Source: Dallia pectoralis (lineage: Eukaryota > Chordata > Actinopteri > Esociformes > Umbridae). From it: a DNA stretch of 64,000 nt. The notes beneath the pieces are model-generated. The model ran no database searches. It was not told the DNA's origin and saw only the letters and a program-made list of their open reading frames with translations. Made by a program: the position numbers and the translations under genes. Of the stretch, positions 1 to 11,940 are shown in pieces. The stretch lies in contig CM055728.1 in NCBI GenBank assembly GCA_029465975.1, positions 24,946,851 to 25,010,850 on the forward strand, read 5' to 3'. The stretch's first letter is position 1; each line of letters opens with the position of its first letter.

Positions 1-657
1 GCTTTCTTCCTTATTGTTGCTGGCATTAAGCTGAACTTGGCCTTGTCAGGTTCAGGTTCTGTGTCTGTCTGCTACAACACTATTGTACTCATCATTCTGG
101 TAAAAAAGTGTATCCAAAAAATGTTGTTAGATACGTAATTTCCAATTGAACAAATCCAAACACGGAAATATAAATATGTCTTAATCCAGTCAGCATTATG
201 GAAATAAGACTTCCTGTTTATAACGTGATGCTAAAAGTGATTTTAAACCAATATAGCAAGAACAACCGTTGCTGTGGATCCAAACATCCACTTATTGCGT
301 TCAGAATTTCCTTTATTAGGTTTTAAATGTTTTTTTTTTCAAACAATAACTTATTTTTTGTTTACTATATTTTACTTTTTATTTGAAAATATATATTTCA
401 GCCCAAATTTTCTTTACGGACAATACATTTGGCCCCAATCTGGCTCCATGGACTCGAAGAGTCTGTGGTATATTGGCGCTATAACACAAACCCTCTGTTT
501 GTTTTTCTACAATCATTTATTATTTTAATAACAATAACTTATCGTCATTACGTCTGATGCCATAACAGTATTTCGGCTCACATACAACGGATGTCAGTCA
601 ATCAACTGTTCAAACCACCTAGCTTATAACAGTAAGAATAATTTGCAATCCCCTTAC
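1..657 (-). other. cda: 5' part of cda intron 1
   Basis: This stretch follows the splice donor (GTAAGG on the minus strand) of cda exon 1. It is AT-rich, and I find no second cda exon in it: the zinc-binding and catalytic motifs of cytidine deaminase are absent. Nothing else is recognisable. Confidence 0.6.
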
Positions 658-850
658 CTGTAAACACGGTCCCATCATGTGCCAACAGTGCTGCCCCCAC
701 CCGGAACTGGCTGTAAGGACAGTAGGAAAACTCTTTTGCCGCATGGGCTTGGCTAATAAGACGTTTGATCCAGTCCTCATCCGCCTCTTCAGTCCGGGTT
801 CCTGAGGCTGCGCCATCAACCCCTATCTCTTTGGTCCTAAGGTGTGTCAT
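658..850 (-). CDS. cda: cytidine deaminase, exon 1 (gene continues beyond left edge)
   Basis: Exon 1 encodes residues 1-64 plus one base. Residues 42-56 carry the motif SYCPYSQFRVGAALL, followed by DGTVFTG, which is the N-terminal signature of homotetrameric vertebrate cytidine deaminase (cytidine/deoxycytidine to uridine in pyrimidine salvage, cytosolic). The start is the ATG at 850; the open frame runs further upstream only through low-complexity leader sequence. The N-terminus is about 15 residues longer than human CDA as I recall it. The exon ends at a clean CAG|GTAAGG donor. The catalytic glutamate and the cysteine zinc ligands are encoded by later exons outside the window, so integrity of the enzyme cannot be judged. 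The neighbouring fam43b at the other end of the window supports the identification by synteny. Confidence 0.85.
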
Positions 851-936
851 ATCAACCCTTTCTCTGTCAATGTTTGTGTTAGAATGTGTGGTTGTTAAGA
901 GAGGTAGACAGAGTGAGGGAGAAAGAGAGTTAGTGT

Positions 937-956
937 GAGAGAGAGAGAGAGAGAGA
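937..956. repeat. (GA)n microsatellite upstream of cda
   Basis: A pure GA run of about ten dinucleotides lies in a longer purine-rich stretch 87 bp upstream of the cda ATG. It probably lies in the 5' UTR or proximal promoter. Confidence 0.8.
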
Positions 957-2374
957 CAATGAGTGAGACAAGTTAGAGAGGGAGAACAAATAAAGAGACA
1001 GAACATGTGGGAATGGAGAGTGAACTGATAGCTGTACATAACAAGCAGGTTTTTAGGAGGCAGAGATTAGACAGGCGTGCTGTTTAATTGGTTCCTGCCC
1101 TCCCTCTCTCACCACCTCTTTTTGTCACATGGTCTGGGTTGGAGAGAGAGGAACTTGTTTTGCCTGTTCATCGAATGCCCAGCATTCCTAATGGCTTTGA
1201 AAGAGATCCTTACCATATAGAGTTCAGTGTAAATTTCAACACATTCCTGAATGTACTTAGTGGACATTGTCATTCTTCATGATCCCAAATATGTCCTTAC
1301 TTTCATTTAAGAAGGGGTCACACAGGCCAGGGTTCATGACTAGTCCTGCAATACATTATGTCAAAGGCTGATAACGCCTACAGACCTACCAATTCTGAAT
1401 TAAATATGACTGATTGATATGCATGCAGATCGAGTGAAAACAAAGGCTGAGGAACACTATATGAAAGCAGAATGTGTATTATTTTAGTTTTTTATAATGT
1501 TTTAATAATATAATATTAAAGCAGGTTGAATACTGCTAATTTACTAGAATGAAAAAACAACAACAAAAGCAACCTTTTACTACGTGTAATTATGGGGTTG
1601 TTTGAATAGACTTGTTTTATTTGTCATTTTAGTTCTGGTTATAACGAACATATTCTGGTCATTTGTTCCATTAGTTCTATACCTACTGTTTCAGAACTGA
1701 TGGATCTGTAGACACCAAAAACATAAAAAAGCACTCAATCATAAATAATCCATGTAAATATTAAACACAGTTTCTACTTGTAATTGTTTGCGACAAATCC
1801 CTTGTTTCATACATCTTGTTGGAAAAGTTATTGGAAACGCCTTGTCCAGTTGCACAGTTTATCACTTCCAAAGTAAAAGACAAGAGTGTCTGTGTTCATC
1901 CCTTACTTAATATCATGGTGTTATGTACAGTATTTTTTATTGTTGCAAATGATGAATAACGACGCTGAATTGTCAATCATGCATGCATGTTTAATATAAG
2001 TTTAATAATAATTACATTCTTTGAAAAAAGGGAAGCACACTCTGACTGAATACGGGATAATGCTTACATCGGTTATATGTAAAGAAATAATTTAGTCAGT
2101 GTTTTCCACGATGCCAGAATTAACAATGATAGAAATGTGTAGTCTGTGTAATAGGTCTGTTCCAAGATAGTAATAGGATCCACAGTGTGTGGTATTTTAA
2201 ACTGTTGGTTTTTGGCAAATCTAACGTGATGCCACTGCTCTGGTTCGTGTGGCTTCACACTGTCACAAACACGAGTTTAATACCCTAGTCTATTATTTCA
2301 CCTCATGGTGCTTCAGACAGCATTTATATCCCTCATTGTGTAACTAATCTCTTTTTTGGTTCCGTTGTTTTCAT
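957..2374. other. intergenic, cda to protease 1
   Basis: Mostly AT-rich unique sequence. It includes the presumed cda promoter region. It also holds a possible polyadenylation signal for the protease at 2276-2281 (ATTAAA on the minus strand, about 95 bp past its stop). No other gene or repeat is seen. Confidence 0.4.
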
Positions 2375-5300
2375 TCAGTTGACGTTGTCACTGTTAATGA
2401 CCCAGTCAATCCAAACACCATAGTTTCTCACTTTAGTGTAGACACCTGGGAAGTAAGCGTTGGCACAACCGATTCCCCATGAGACGATGCCTTCCAGGTT
2501 CCCATTGCAAACGAGGGGCCCGCCTGAGTCACCCTATAGAAAAACAGAATGAAAGGACTTCATGATGAAAAAGCGGAAGAAACGCCGCCTATCTACAGCG
2601 TTCACTGAAGTTACACATTTTGAACACCATCTGTATTTTAAATTGTCTTCCACAATGACAAAACTGCTCTATTGGGGCCTTTTATCACGTTTTATGTAAT
2701 AGATTTTAAGATTGTTATGTGTTCAGGAGACCTGTATCCACTATCGGCATTGACTCAGTTTTAAAGGGCTGCACCCTGGTATTCACACCAGTCTCTAACT
2801 AAGCTTTCGTGACAGACGTCAAGAGTTCGGTTCTGGGTGCCAGAATAAGTCGCTGTTTACCTGACAGGAGTCCTTCCCGCCGAGTCGAGAACCAGCACAT
2901 ATCATGTTGTCCGTGATCTTCCCGGAGTAGTATATTTCACAGTGAGGCATGATCTGCACATCCACAGAACGCAGCACAGGAGACAGGTAGTAGTTGTAGA
3001 GACGGGTGACACCCCAGCCGCTCACCGTGCACGTGGTGGACCCTTGGAGAGCCGGCGTGTTCCCATCTGCCACTTGGGCAGGCTGGACATTAGCATTAAT
3101 ACGGGCCGGTTCACTGAGCTGAAACACATGACCATATACTGCTGACCAAACACAAAAGCAACCATTCAGAAGCTAACCAATCAGGAGGAAGGGAAGGTTG
3201 GAGTCATGTACATTGTGTGACAACTGAACACTGCGACATTATGACTTTTCGGAACAGTAATGGTTAATTACCATGTTTATAACAGATATTTCTTTGATGT
3301 CGGCCAGTTTACTGCCCCAATACTATCCATTAGTGTACTGGCCCAAAACTATTCATTTGTTTACTGGTCCAACACTATCAGCTAGTTTACTGGCCCAATA
3401 CTATCTGTCAGTTTACTGGCCCAACACTATTCATTTGTTTACTGGCCCAACACTATCAGCTAGTTTACTGGCCCAACACTATCAGCTAGTTTATTGGCCC
3501 AACACTATCCGTTAATATACTGGCCCAACACTAGTTGTAGATGTAGTTATTCCCTGAGCAGATTTACTGGTCCTGTGTAACTCTCAATACCAAATGAAAT
3601 GACCTAAATTTGTTTAATTGCTTTTATTATACAAACTGAAATTTTCTAAGACAGTAAAAACAATATCTAGCGTATTAGAGTATTAAAACACAGCATATAT
3701 CTGCATCATGGTGATCGAATGTTCAAACGTGTCACCTTGATGAGCATGATGTCATTGTTGAAGGTCTTGTAGTTGTAGTTGAAGTGAACGATAATCTTGC
3801 TGACATTGATTACTTGCTCAAAGCCTTCATCCACGGCCAAGTTGTGCTCACTCAAAATCACCTGGATCAGCTGAGCCCTGGGGAGAGACGGCTATGCTTG
3901 AATCCAGTAAGAACTATGTGAAGCCAAACTAGAGACCACACCTAGATTTGTTCACCGTGTAGGTCCAATCTATTTTCTTTTCATATTTACATTGCAAAAT
4001 GCAAACCCTTTCTAAACTGAAACATATATTATGTGTAACATTACACCGTGATGCTGTGTTGGTTAGTTGATAAAGCATGCTACTTGCACCCCCACGTTAG
4101 TGGATTAAGTCCCTGAGACCAGTACATCAAATTCATGACTGCACGGTACTGTAGTAGCAGATTACACTTCACCAGTGGACCTGTAGTCAGTACTCACGGT
4201 CTCCAGCAGTGGGCAGCACACAGCACCCACTGTGACTGGATCAGGGTGCCTCCACAGTAATGCTGCCGATTGTACTGAATAGAGGCCTGGTACTTGATGG
4301 AGTATGGCTGGACCTCCTGGCCCCCGATGATTCTCTGTGAAGATGTCTCTGGGGATGAAGAAAACAGTGATGATTACCAACTGAGATATGTCATGACACA
4401 TTTTACCTAAACACCCTCGCAATTGGACAGGTTAGGATTATCTTCCTCAACTCATCATCCTTCTGGGTAGTGCTCATATACAAGCGGCATACAATAAAAT
4501 GTACTCGTCATGTAGGTTCACTTCCCATCCTGTACAGATGTAGGTTCACTTCCTATCCTGTACAGATGTAGGTTCACTTCCTATCCTGTACAGATGTAGG
4601 TTCACTTCCCATCCTGTGCAGATGTAGGTTCACTTCCCATCCTGTACAGATGTAGGTTCACTTCCCATCCTGTACAGATGTAGGTTCACTTCCTATCCTG
4701 TGCAGATGTAGGTTCACTTACCATCCTGTGCAGATGTAGGTTCACTTCCTATCCTGTGCAGATGTAAGTTCACTTCCCATCCTGTGCAGATGTAGGTTCA
4801 CTTCCCATCCTGTGCAGATGTAGGTTCACTTCCTATCCTGTGCAGATGTAAGTTCACTTCCCATCCTGTGCAGATGTAGGTTCACTTCCCATCCTGTGCA
4901 GATGTAGGCTCACTTCCCATCCTGTGCAGATGTAGGTTCACTTCCCATCCTGTACAGATGTAGGTTCACTTCCCATCCTGTACAGATGTAGGTTCACTTC
5001 CTATCCTGTACAGATGTAGGTTCACTTCCTATCCTGTGCAGATGTAGGTTCACTTTCCATCCTGTTCAGATGTAGGTTCACTTCCCATCCTGTACAGATG
5101 TAGGTTCACTTCCCATCCTGTACAGATGTAGGTTCACTTCCCATCCTGTACAGATGTAGGTTCACTTACCATCCTGTACAGATGTAGGTTCACTTCCTAT
5201 CCTGTGAAGATGTAGGTTCACTTCCTATCCTGTGCAGATGTATGTTCACTTCCCATCCTGTACAGATGTAGGTTCACTTCCCATCCTGTACAGCAGTAGG

Positions 5301-6286
5301 TTCACTTCCCATCCTGTACAGATGTAGGTTCACTTCCCATCCTGTACAGATGTAGGTTCACTTCCCATCCTGTACAGATGTAGGTTCACTTCCCATCCTG
5401 TGCAGATGTAGGTTCACTTCCCATCCTGTACAGATGTAGGTTCACTTCCCATCCTGTACAGATGTAGGTTCACTTCCCATCCTGTACAGATGTAGGTTCA
5501 CTTCCCATCCTGTACAGATGTAGGTTCACATCCCATCCTGTACAGATGTAGGTTCACTTCCCATCCTGTACAGATGTAGGTTCACTTCCCATCCTGTACA
5601 GATGTAGGTTCACTTCCCATCCTGTACAGATTTAGGTTCACTCCCGATCCTGTACAGATGTAGGTTCACTTCCCATCCTGTACAGATGTAGGTTCACTTC
5701 CCATCCTGTATACAGATGTAGGTTCACTTCCCATGCCATGGCTCCATGTGAGAGTGTTCTTTAATCATTCCAGTCATGTAACCTGTCATCTTGTACACTG
5801 TACAGTGGAAGCGGACTGTAGGTACTTCAAAGGTCACAACGACCTGTCAGGTCTAAACGACCTGACACCCATGGTGGGAGTAACACTTTAAGGAAATTGA
5901 GAATTCACTAGTCAAAGCCAAGGTAGCACATCTGTTGTGTTGACCTTTAGCAAGGAACTTACCCATAATTGCTATTGTGATTTGCTCTGGATAAAGAGTC
6001 TGATAAATGACATAAACCTGTCAAATGCATATTTATTGTTGAAATTACTTGGATGGACTTAGATTACATCTCGCGTACAAACGTGTCCACAAAGGCAGGC
6101 ATTCTTGACTTCCAAATGTACTCGATATGCAAATTTAACTGGCCAATTTGTTCTCAATTGGCCTATCTGGTTAAATAAAATAATAAACAGATAATTTTCA
6201 TCAGTCTTGATAAGTAATTTATATGACTCACCACTGACTGTGAGGGCCAGGAGAAACAGCACTGCTGACCATATGAACTGACCCAT
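2375..6286 (-). CDS. trypsin-like serine protease 1, five exons, complete
   Basis: Exons on the minus strand are 6232-6286, 4198-4348, 3736-3877, 2861-3118 and 2375-2533, all with GT/AG borders and joined in phase (765 nt, 254 aa). Exon 1 is a hydrophobic signal peptide of about 18 residues. The activation cleavage site is Q-R24|I-I-G-G. The S1-family triad is His65 (AAHC), Asp111 (NNDIMLIK) and Ser205 (GDSGGP). Asp199 sits at the S1-pocket position (chymotrypsin 189), with Gly at 216 and 226, so cleavage after Arg/Lys is expected. It is therefore a secreted zymogen with trypsin specificity. Cys62 next to the active-site histidine is an unusual extra cysteine. Intron 1 and intron 3 contain minisatellites. 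The exon plan matches the protease at 11941-25788, so the two are probably paralogues. Which trypsin subfamily it belongs to is not decided by sequence alone. Confidence 0.93.
3308..3533. repeat. 26-bp minisatellite in intron 3 of protease 1
   Basis: Nearly nine imperfect copies of a 26-bp unit built around TTTACTGGCCCAACACTATC. It lies wholly between exons 3 and 4. Confidence 0.9.
4048..4140 (+). mobile_element. degenerate tRNA-like SINE head (possible)
   Basis: The segment contains a sequence like a tRNA A-box (GTTGGTTAGTTGATAAAGCA) followed about 30 bp later by a B-box-like stretch (GTGGATTAAGTCCC). This layout is typical of tRNA-derived fish SINEs. It lies in intron 2 of protease 1. No tail or target duplication is clear, so this is tentative. 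Confidence 0.35.
4511..5735. repeat. 28-bp minisatellite, about 44 copies, intron 1 of protease 1
   Basis: Tandem copies of a 28-bp unit (TGTAGGTTCACTTCCCATCC followed by TGTACAGA). Variation is mostly C/T in CCCATCC and A/G in TGTACAGA. One copy near 5710 has a 2-bp insertion. It fills about two thirds of intron 1. Confidence 0.97.
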
Positions 6287-8040
6287 GTTGATTTCACCTA
6301 AACATAATATTTCATTAGCGAAATACAGTACAAAATATATATAATACGAAATACGGTACAGATACTGGACTCAAGTGTACAACACAAGTGTACAACACAT
6401 TTCATGAAGAATCAAAAACAAAGGGGGTTGACCCAACGTGTTACTGTCAAAGCCGGAGTAAGGCAGACATAGATCGTGTCTAGGTGGAACTAAAGACTTC
6501 TGTTTGTCCAAAAGGTCTTTCCAAAAAGCATAACAGCTCAGATACAGAACATAAGCAATAAGCACGTTTTCAGTCACACCAGTCGACAGAAGACCCAGAA
6601 GCCATGCTCCCATACTGACAGGTGTGAGGAATAAGAGGACAAATTGACCTTCTTTGTTTTATGTCTCCTTATATCGCAAAGAACACTGGCAGTGCCAGCG
6701 CAAACCTACGACACATTTCTCTCCGATCGGTTTCACCACTTGAGTATGGAGTCAAGTGTTACTACTGACATGTTCGACCACATCAAAAAAATGCTATATT
6801 AGTAGAAGTTAACTTGGAAGATGTCCATTGTAGTTTTAGTTTTTCACTAGATGCGAGACAAAAATATAATGTTAACATGAGGTATGCACAAAAACACATT
6901 ACGTATCACTGTAAGTATCACAATTTTGAAACTCACCAACAGACACAACTCTCCACTGCACAACCTTCTGGATATGTCAAACTGGTAGTTCCAGAGTTGC
7001 CATCTCACCTTTTATAACTGTATCGATTTACATGTCGTTTTATTTTGTTACAGTGTGTCCCATCAAGCATTGTCAGCATGAGATGGGCAAACACAAGGCA
7101 GGGCCTGACCTAGTACATGATCAGGCATTGTTTCTTCCTCCATTCTCTCCGTTTCTAAGCCATTTATTTGTGGCACATTGGGACTTATTGTTGAGGGGAG
7201 ATAGCTGGAAATTGAACACCTCTCTGAAGTTCTGTCCAAGACGTGAACAGAATAATCGGTTTGTTGTGCCGTTAGTCAAGAAATTGAATGATTGTAGACA
7301 TGGCTGTTGTCCATTATGTATTGATTTGCCAGATGCTCTTTTAATGGGGTCTTTCTAGGTTTTCAGGTGAACATGTAAAATTGTCTTTTTTTAAAACATA
7401 AATGTTTATACAGCAGTAATTACGGACAGTAATTACAGCAGTAAACTCCAACTTAAGGGTCGTGCCCCGAAAATGTGATGTATGAGGTTGCTGGGGGCTC
7501 TATAAAAAATGACATTATTATGATATTAATTATATTTTCTAGGGTATGTTATAAAAACGGAATTGACAAAGCAACTACAAGAGGTTTTCTCTCTTTTGCT
7601 TTCCACTCTCCTCATATATCACACTCACTATACACACTTTCACTTTTGTTTGACAAACTTACAAAAGCTTTAAAAAAATAAAGTATCATTCATAGGACAG
7701 GAATTCTTTCCTGAAAGTAAATGCCCTATCTTCCAGAACCTAAATAAACCAATTTCCTGTATGTGAAAACGGGTCTTAAAGTAAAGACAGAAGATCAGAA
7801 TGCTGGACCACTCAAGGACACACATATCTCTTTTGTCGCTACATTTCATAATGATTATTTTTCCTTTGACCATTAAATGATGTGGCATTTCACTTGTATT
7901 CATTTGCATTCTGACATACTTACTGGTTAAACAAAATGAATTGTGTTATATTCCTTTAGATGGCAGTAAAGAGCAGTAGCTCAATTTGAGACCTGCTGAT
8001 ATTTTGAGGCTTGGAAAGACAGATGAGGAGTAGGAGTGGC
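6287..8040. other. intergenic between divergent proteases, left part
   Basis: Unique AT-rich sequence. A TATA-like run at 6333-6344 lies about 50 bp upstream of the protease 1 ATG and could be its core promoter on the minus strand. Short open frames here (for example 6371-6613) have no recognisable domain. Confidence 0.35.
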
Positions 8041-8077
8041 ACACGCACACGCACACACACACACACACACACACACG

Positions 8078-8160
<83 letters not shown>
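8041..8160. repeat. (CA)n microsatellite
   Basis: About 120 bp of CA dinucleotides with scattered CG interruptions near the start. Confidence 0.97.
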
Positions 8161-8162
<2 letters not shown>

Positions 8163-9992
8163 ACAAGATGAACCCAGGAGTGACACCCATCTGTCACTCC
8201 AAAGCCTCAACATATCAGCAGGTCTGTAATATGCAATTGAACTCTGAGGAAAGCATATTCATACAGAAGTCTGAAACAATTTGACCCATCTGTTTGCTAC
8301 CTTTATCTTTGTTTTACTCTACAGATTTGCACCATTCTTCTATGTACCGACAAATAACAAATGAAAGGGAGAACCGAAATAACCGAGTGGTGGAACTTGA
8401 CAAACGCCGATGCCTCCAGACAAGTGTTCTACAAGATACAAATAAGCTAATAACATCCTATCATGTATATAAATGCTGAGCTGGCCCAGTTGGCCATGAT
8501 ATTGGAATAAGATGAGCTAGAGGAACGCTCATAGAGAGCTAGATGCTTATCAGAAGCAGTGACTTGACATCTTGTTAGAATTTAAGGAAGAAATGATGGA
8601 GCAAAACGCTGTGCAAAAAATACAAGATAACCTTCTACAAGACACAAAAAAATAATGTTGGGAGGAAATTAAAATGCCAGCAGGACAATTATCCGAACTA
8701 AAAGGTGGATGCTACTCTGCGGTGGTTAATATCCTAAAGCGGCCCAGTGTAGATTTATAACCCATTGAGAATATTTAATGATGATGAACCTTTTACGTTC
8801 TGATTTTACCCGTAACACATACAGACTGAACATCTCTTAACAGACAGGAGCAAAGTATTGTTGACCTTAAATACACAGCAGAGTGGTACAAGGAATTTAC
8901 TGTGCTTGTTATAAGATAAGCAAATTGACACAATGATCGTACAACATTTAATTAGGGCTTATCTCTGCTAAGGCAATATTCCAGATTCCCTACGTAACTG
9001 ATGGCTTGCTATTAAAGATCAATTATATTCTAACCAAAGGTTGATGAATTGATCGCTGTTATGTCGGCTCTAGGGCAGACAGACACTCATCTTCTCGCAT
9101 CTCCTTGTATCTCCTCGTATCTCCTCTCAGTTCTCCCACAGATGTATCCAGTACTTTTGCATGTCTCCTCGTAAGACATAAAAGCCTTACAGTCTTCAGA
9201 GACAATCTTTTCATCTAGCACAATATAATCATGGTATTACAATTACAAACACCTTACAGCCTCGGGCTGGCAATCATTAGCAGATTGAATTTGCGATTAC
9301 AAATAATAATTAAATAAATCTTTCAATGAACCCATGACTAGATGACTTGCCGTTGGCCAATGGCAATCATCTGGACTGTGACAACTAGCAGACATGTAAT
9401 GGATTTATAGCTGGTATATAACGGGCTCCATCTCACATGAGAGGCGATTGACTTCTTCTGGGGCCAATTGTCATTCCACCACTGGCAGGAGGGATCTAGC
9501 CTGGGGCATAAGGAAGTTGGAGAACAGCAAGCATGCAGAAATGTTTTGCCTTACCCGTTGTTGTCAAGTGTGTAATCATCGTTAGGGGAACCAACCGGCT
9601 TTCTCATGTTGAGCGCTGGCCCTCGGCTAGAAACTATTATTAGAAATATGTATCACATGGTTCTCATCGCTCGCCACTGCAGTGATGGCACGGTGTGTGT
9701 GTGCCAAACGCCTCTGTGCCGTGTTGATCTGGTTGCAGCTAACAAACCAGGCATCCTCTGCAATGATGTTGGATGAGGGGTTTGTTTGGTCGGACTTACT
9801 ATCCTGACCTTTTCTCTAATTTTAATTAACCAAGTGGTTATTGTTAGTTATGCCTAGATCATGTCTCAATACAGTTTGTGTGAATCAGAATACCTAGTAG
9901 GCAAATCATTCTTGTAACTGTTCATGTAGTTTCTGTGTCTGGTTTTCCTCTGTCTGGTGCAGTAAATTCTGCTGTAAAAATTGTGATCTACA
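8161..9992. other. intergenic, no gene seen
   Basis: Unique sequence. The part from about 9260 to 9800 is less AT-rich and contains homeodomain-like ATTA/TAAT motifs. No exon or transposon is recognised. Confidence 0.3.
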
Positions 9993-10440
9993 ATAAATTC
10001 GTCCGAGGAGGGACAAACCACATACCAGCGTCAGGGTGTTAGACGGCAGAGGCTTATCGACGTGTGATGGCAACAAAGGACATCCCATCTTGTCCGTGCT
10101 GGCAGAAGGTCCAACTGTGGCAGAAGTCATCGAAAGTTTAATGATGTTCCGGTAGGAATGTGTCACAACACACAGCGCATCGCACCCTGCTGTGTATGAG
10201 GCTACGTAGTTACAGGAATGTGTCACAACACACAGCGCATCGCACCCTGCTGTGTATGAGGCTACGTAGTTACAGGAATGTGTCACAACACACAGCGCAT
10301 CGCACCCTGCTGTGTATGAGGCTACGTAGTTACTGGAATGTATCACAACACACAGTGAATCGCACCGTGCTGTGTATGAGGCTGCGCTGTCGTAATACTG
10401 GTCCGAGTGCCCATATGCCCATATGGCGCATCGGTGTCTG
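9993..10440 (+). mobile_element. Tc1/mariner-like relic, internal fragment
   Basis: The sequence follows the coding part of a fish Tc1-like family from a TCCGAGGAGGGACAAACC-type segment through CAGAAGGTCCAACTGTGGCAGAAG to GGAATGTGTCACAACACACAG and GAGTGCCCAT. Both ends of the element are missing and the frame is broken. The same family occurs at 27422, 37109 and 44620. A 60-bp part of it has been tandemly amplified. Confidence 0.65.
10154..10393. repeat. 60-bp tandem repeat, 4 copies, inside the Tc1-like relic
   Basis: Three virtually identical 60-bp copies start at 10154, 10214 and 10274, and a diverged fourth starts at 10334. The unit is part of the transposon coding region, so the array was born after insertion. 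Confidence 0.95.
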
Positions 10441-10920
10441 TACTCCTGAGAGTCATACCTGTAATTAATAAATGTTAAACTTTTTAATCTGAAATATGCC
10501 ACAGACAACAACACCGTTTTTATATAAATGTGAAGATGGTGAACTATAAACAGTTAACTCATAGCCCGGATGCTAATTAAACAGGATTGTCTTGTGACAG
10601 GAATAGAGTCTGTGAAGACAAACATTCAGAGTACTTCGTATGTTTCTATTGTTTCACTATGTGGTATTGTGAACAGATTATGTGAATTGGGTATTTTCTG
10701 ATTCAAAATTGAATGTACCTCAATTATCCTTCACCCCAAGGACATGAAATTAGGCCAATAGTCCACTGGCTGTGTAGTCTGGAGATGGTATTATAGCGGA
10801 GGTGGACTGGAGGGGGGGAGGGGTGTTGTGTTAGACATTGTCAGACCCAAAGAGAGCCATTAGCTGGATGAGGTCAGGAGGACCACCAGACGAAGATGGA
10901 ACTGGTGAAAGAATGGGAGG

Positions 10921-10985
10921 AAGAGACAATGAGAGGCAGACAGAGAGAGTGAATGAGAGAGAGAGAGACAGACAGAGAGAGAGGC

Positions 10986-11024
<39 letters not shown>

Positions 11025-11025
11025 C

Positions 11026-11059
<34 letters not shown>

Positions 11060-11125
11060 AGACAGATAGAGAGGCAGACAGAGAGAGAGAGGCAGACAGA
11101 GAGAGAGGGAGAGAGAGGGAATGGG
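10921..11125. repeat. polypurine (GA)n / GGCAGACA tract
   Basis: About 200 bp of almost pure purine on the plus strand, GA dinucleotides interspersed with GGCAGACA. The long open frames on both strands here are artefacts of low complexity. Confidence 0.95.
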
Positions 11126-11940
11126 AGAGTGACACAGATAAGAGTGGGCTGTCTACACTGGCACTGGTGTACCCTATCAGAGCTCTGCTGCTCCATTTTT
11201 AATGATGTCTCAGCCAGGCCTGTAGGGAATTTATGTACTGGGCCAGACCCAGGGCGGGGTCCGCCGGGGCCCTGTTCAGTCAAACCCATCAATCACTTCG
11301 GACTGCAGAGATCAATATGGAATGGCACACCAGTGATGAACAGCGGAGAACCTTCACTCCTCAATCTCTTTTTCATTAATAAGACATTATGGGTTGACCC
11401 ATTTCTCATACACCCTGGCACAGTTCATTCCTTTTGCACTTTGGTACGGTCCACTTCCCTTACGCATCAGTCGTGCTTTGGAAATATAAACTCTGACCAC
11501 TGGTCATCCTGTTTGAGCTAAGAGAGTGTATTACGTTTGGATGTGATTCCATCAATGTGTAGATAAAAATAAATCAATTAAATACTTGTATTTTGGGTAA
11601 ACGTGCCGAACCAAAGTATTCTATTTTCATCAGATTGACTATGATAGCTAAATCCTCAGTATATTATGTGTTTTGACAATTCCATTAATGATGTAGGATA
11701 TATTGTATAGCAATAAATAAGGCCAGTATATTTGATTGAAAAGGTCAGAAAGCAAGTTATGCCAGGGGGTGTAGGCTTTATTTTGTAATATATATGTCCA
11801 GAACAACAGGGCAGTCATGCAAACAGAAATCGGAAAGAAAGAAACCTGAGATCCCAGATCTGTTCCACATACGATTGGAGTTTTGTAGCACCTACAGTTA
11901 AATGCCTCTCACTCTGGTCTGGCTTCGACTCCGTTTCACG
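11126..11940. other. upstream region of protease 2
   Basis: Unique sequence leading to the ATG of protease 2. A TATA-like run (TAATATATATG) lies near 11787-11797, about 145 bp before the ATG. This makes it a possible but unproven core promoter. Confidence 0.3.

Noticed and set aside
2819..3127. Exon 4 of protease 1 read as a separate small gene starting at Met 3127
   Set aside because: It is bounded by a splice acceptor at 3119-3120 and a donor at 2859-2860 and joins in phase with the other exons.
6371..6613. 80-codon minus-strand frame with a hydrophobic start
   Set aside because: It looks a little like a signal peptide, but the rest has no family features and it lies directly upstream of protease 1.
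10838..11521. 227-codon frame rich in Arg/Glu and its Ser/Leu-rich counterpart on the other strand
   Set aside because: Encoded by a (GA)n tract. No homology or splice structure was recognised.
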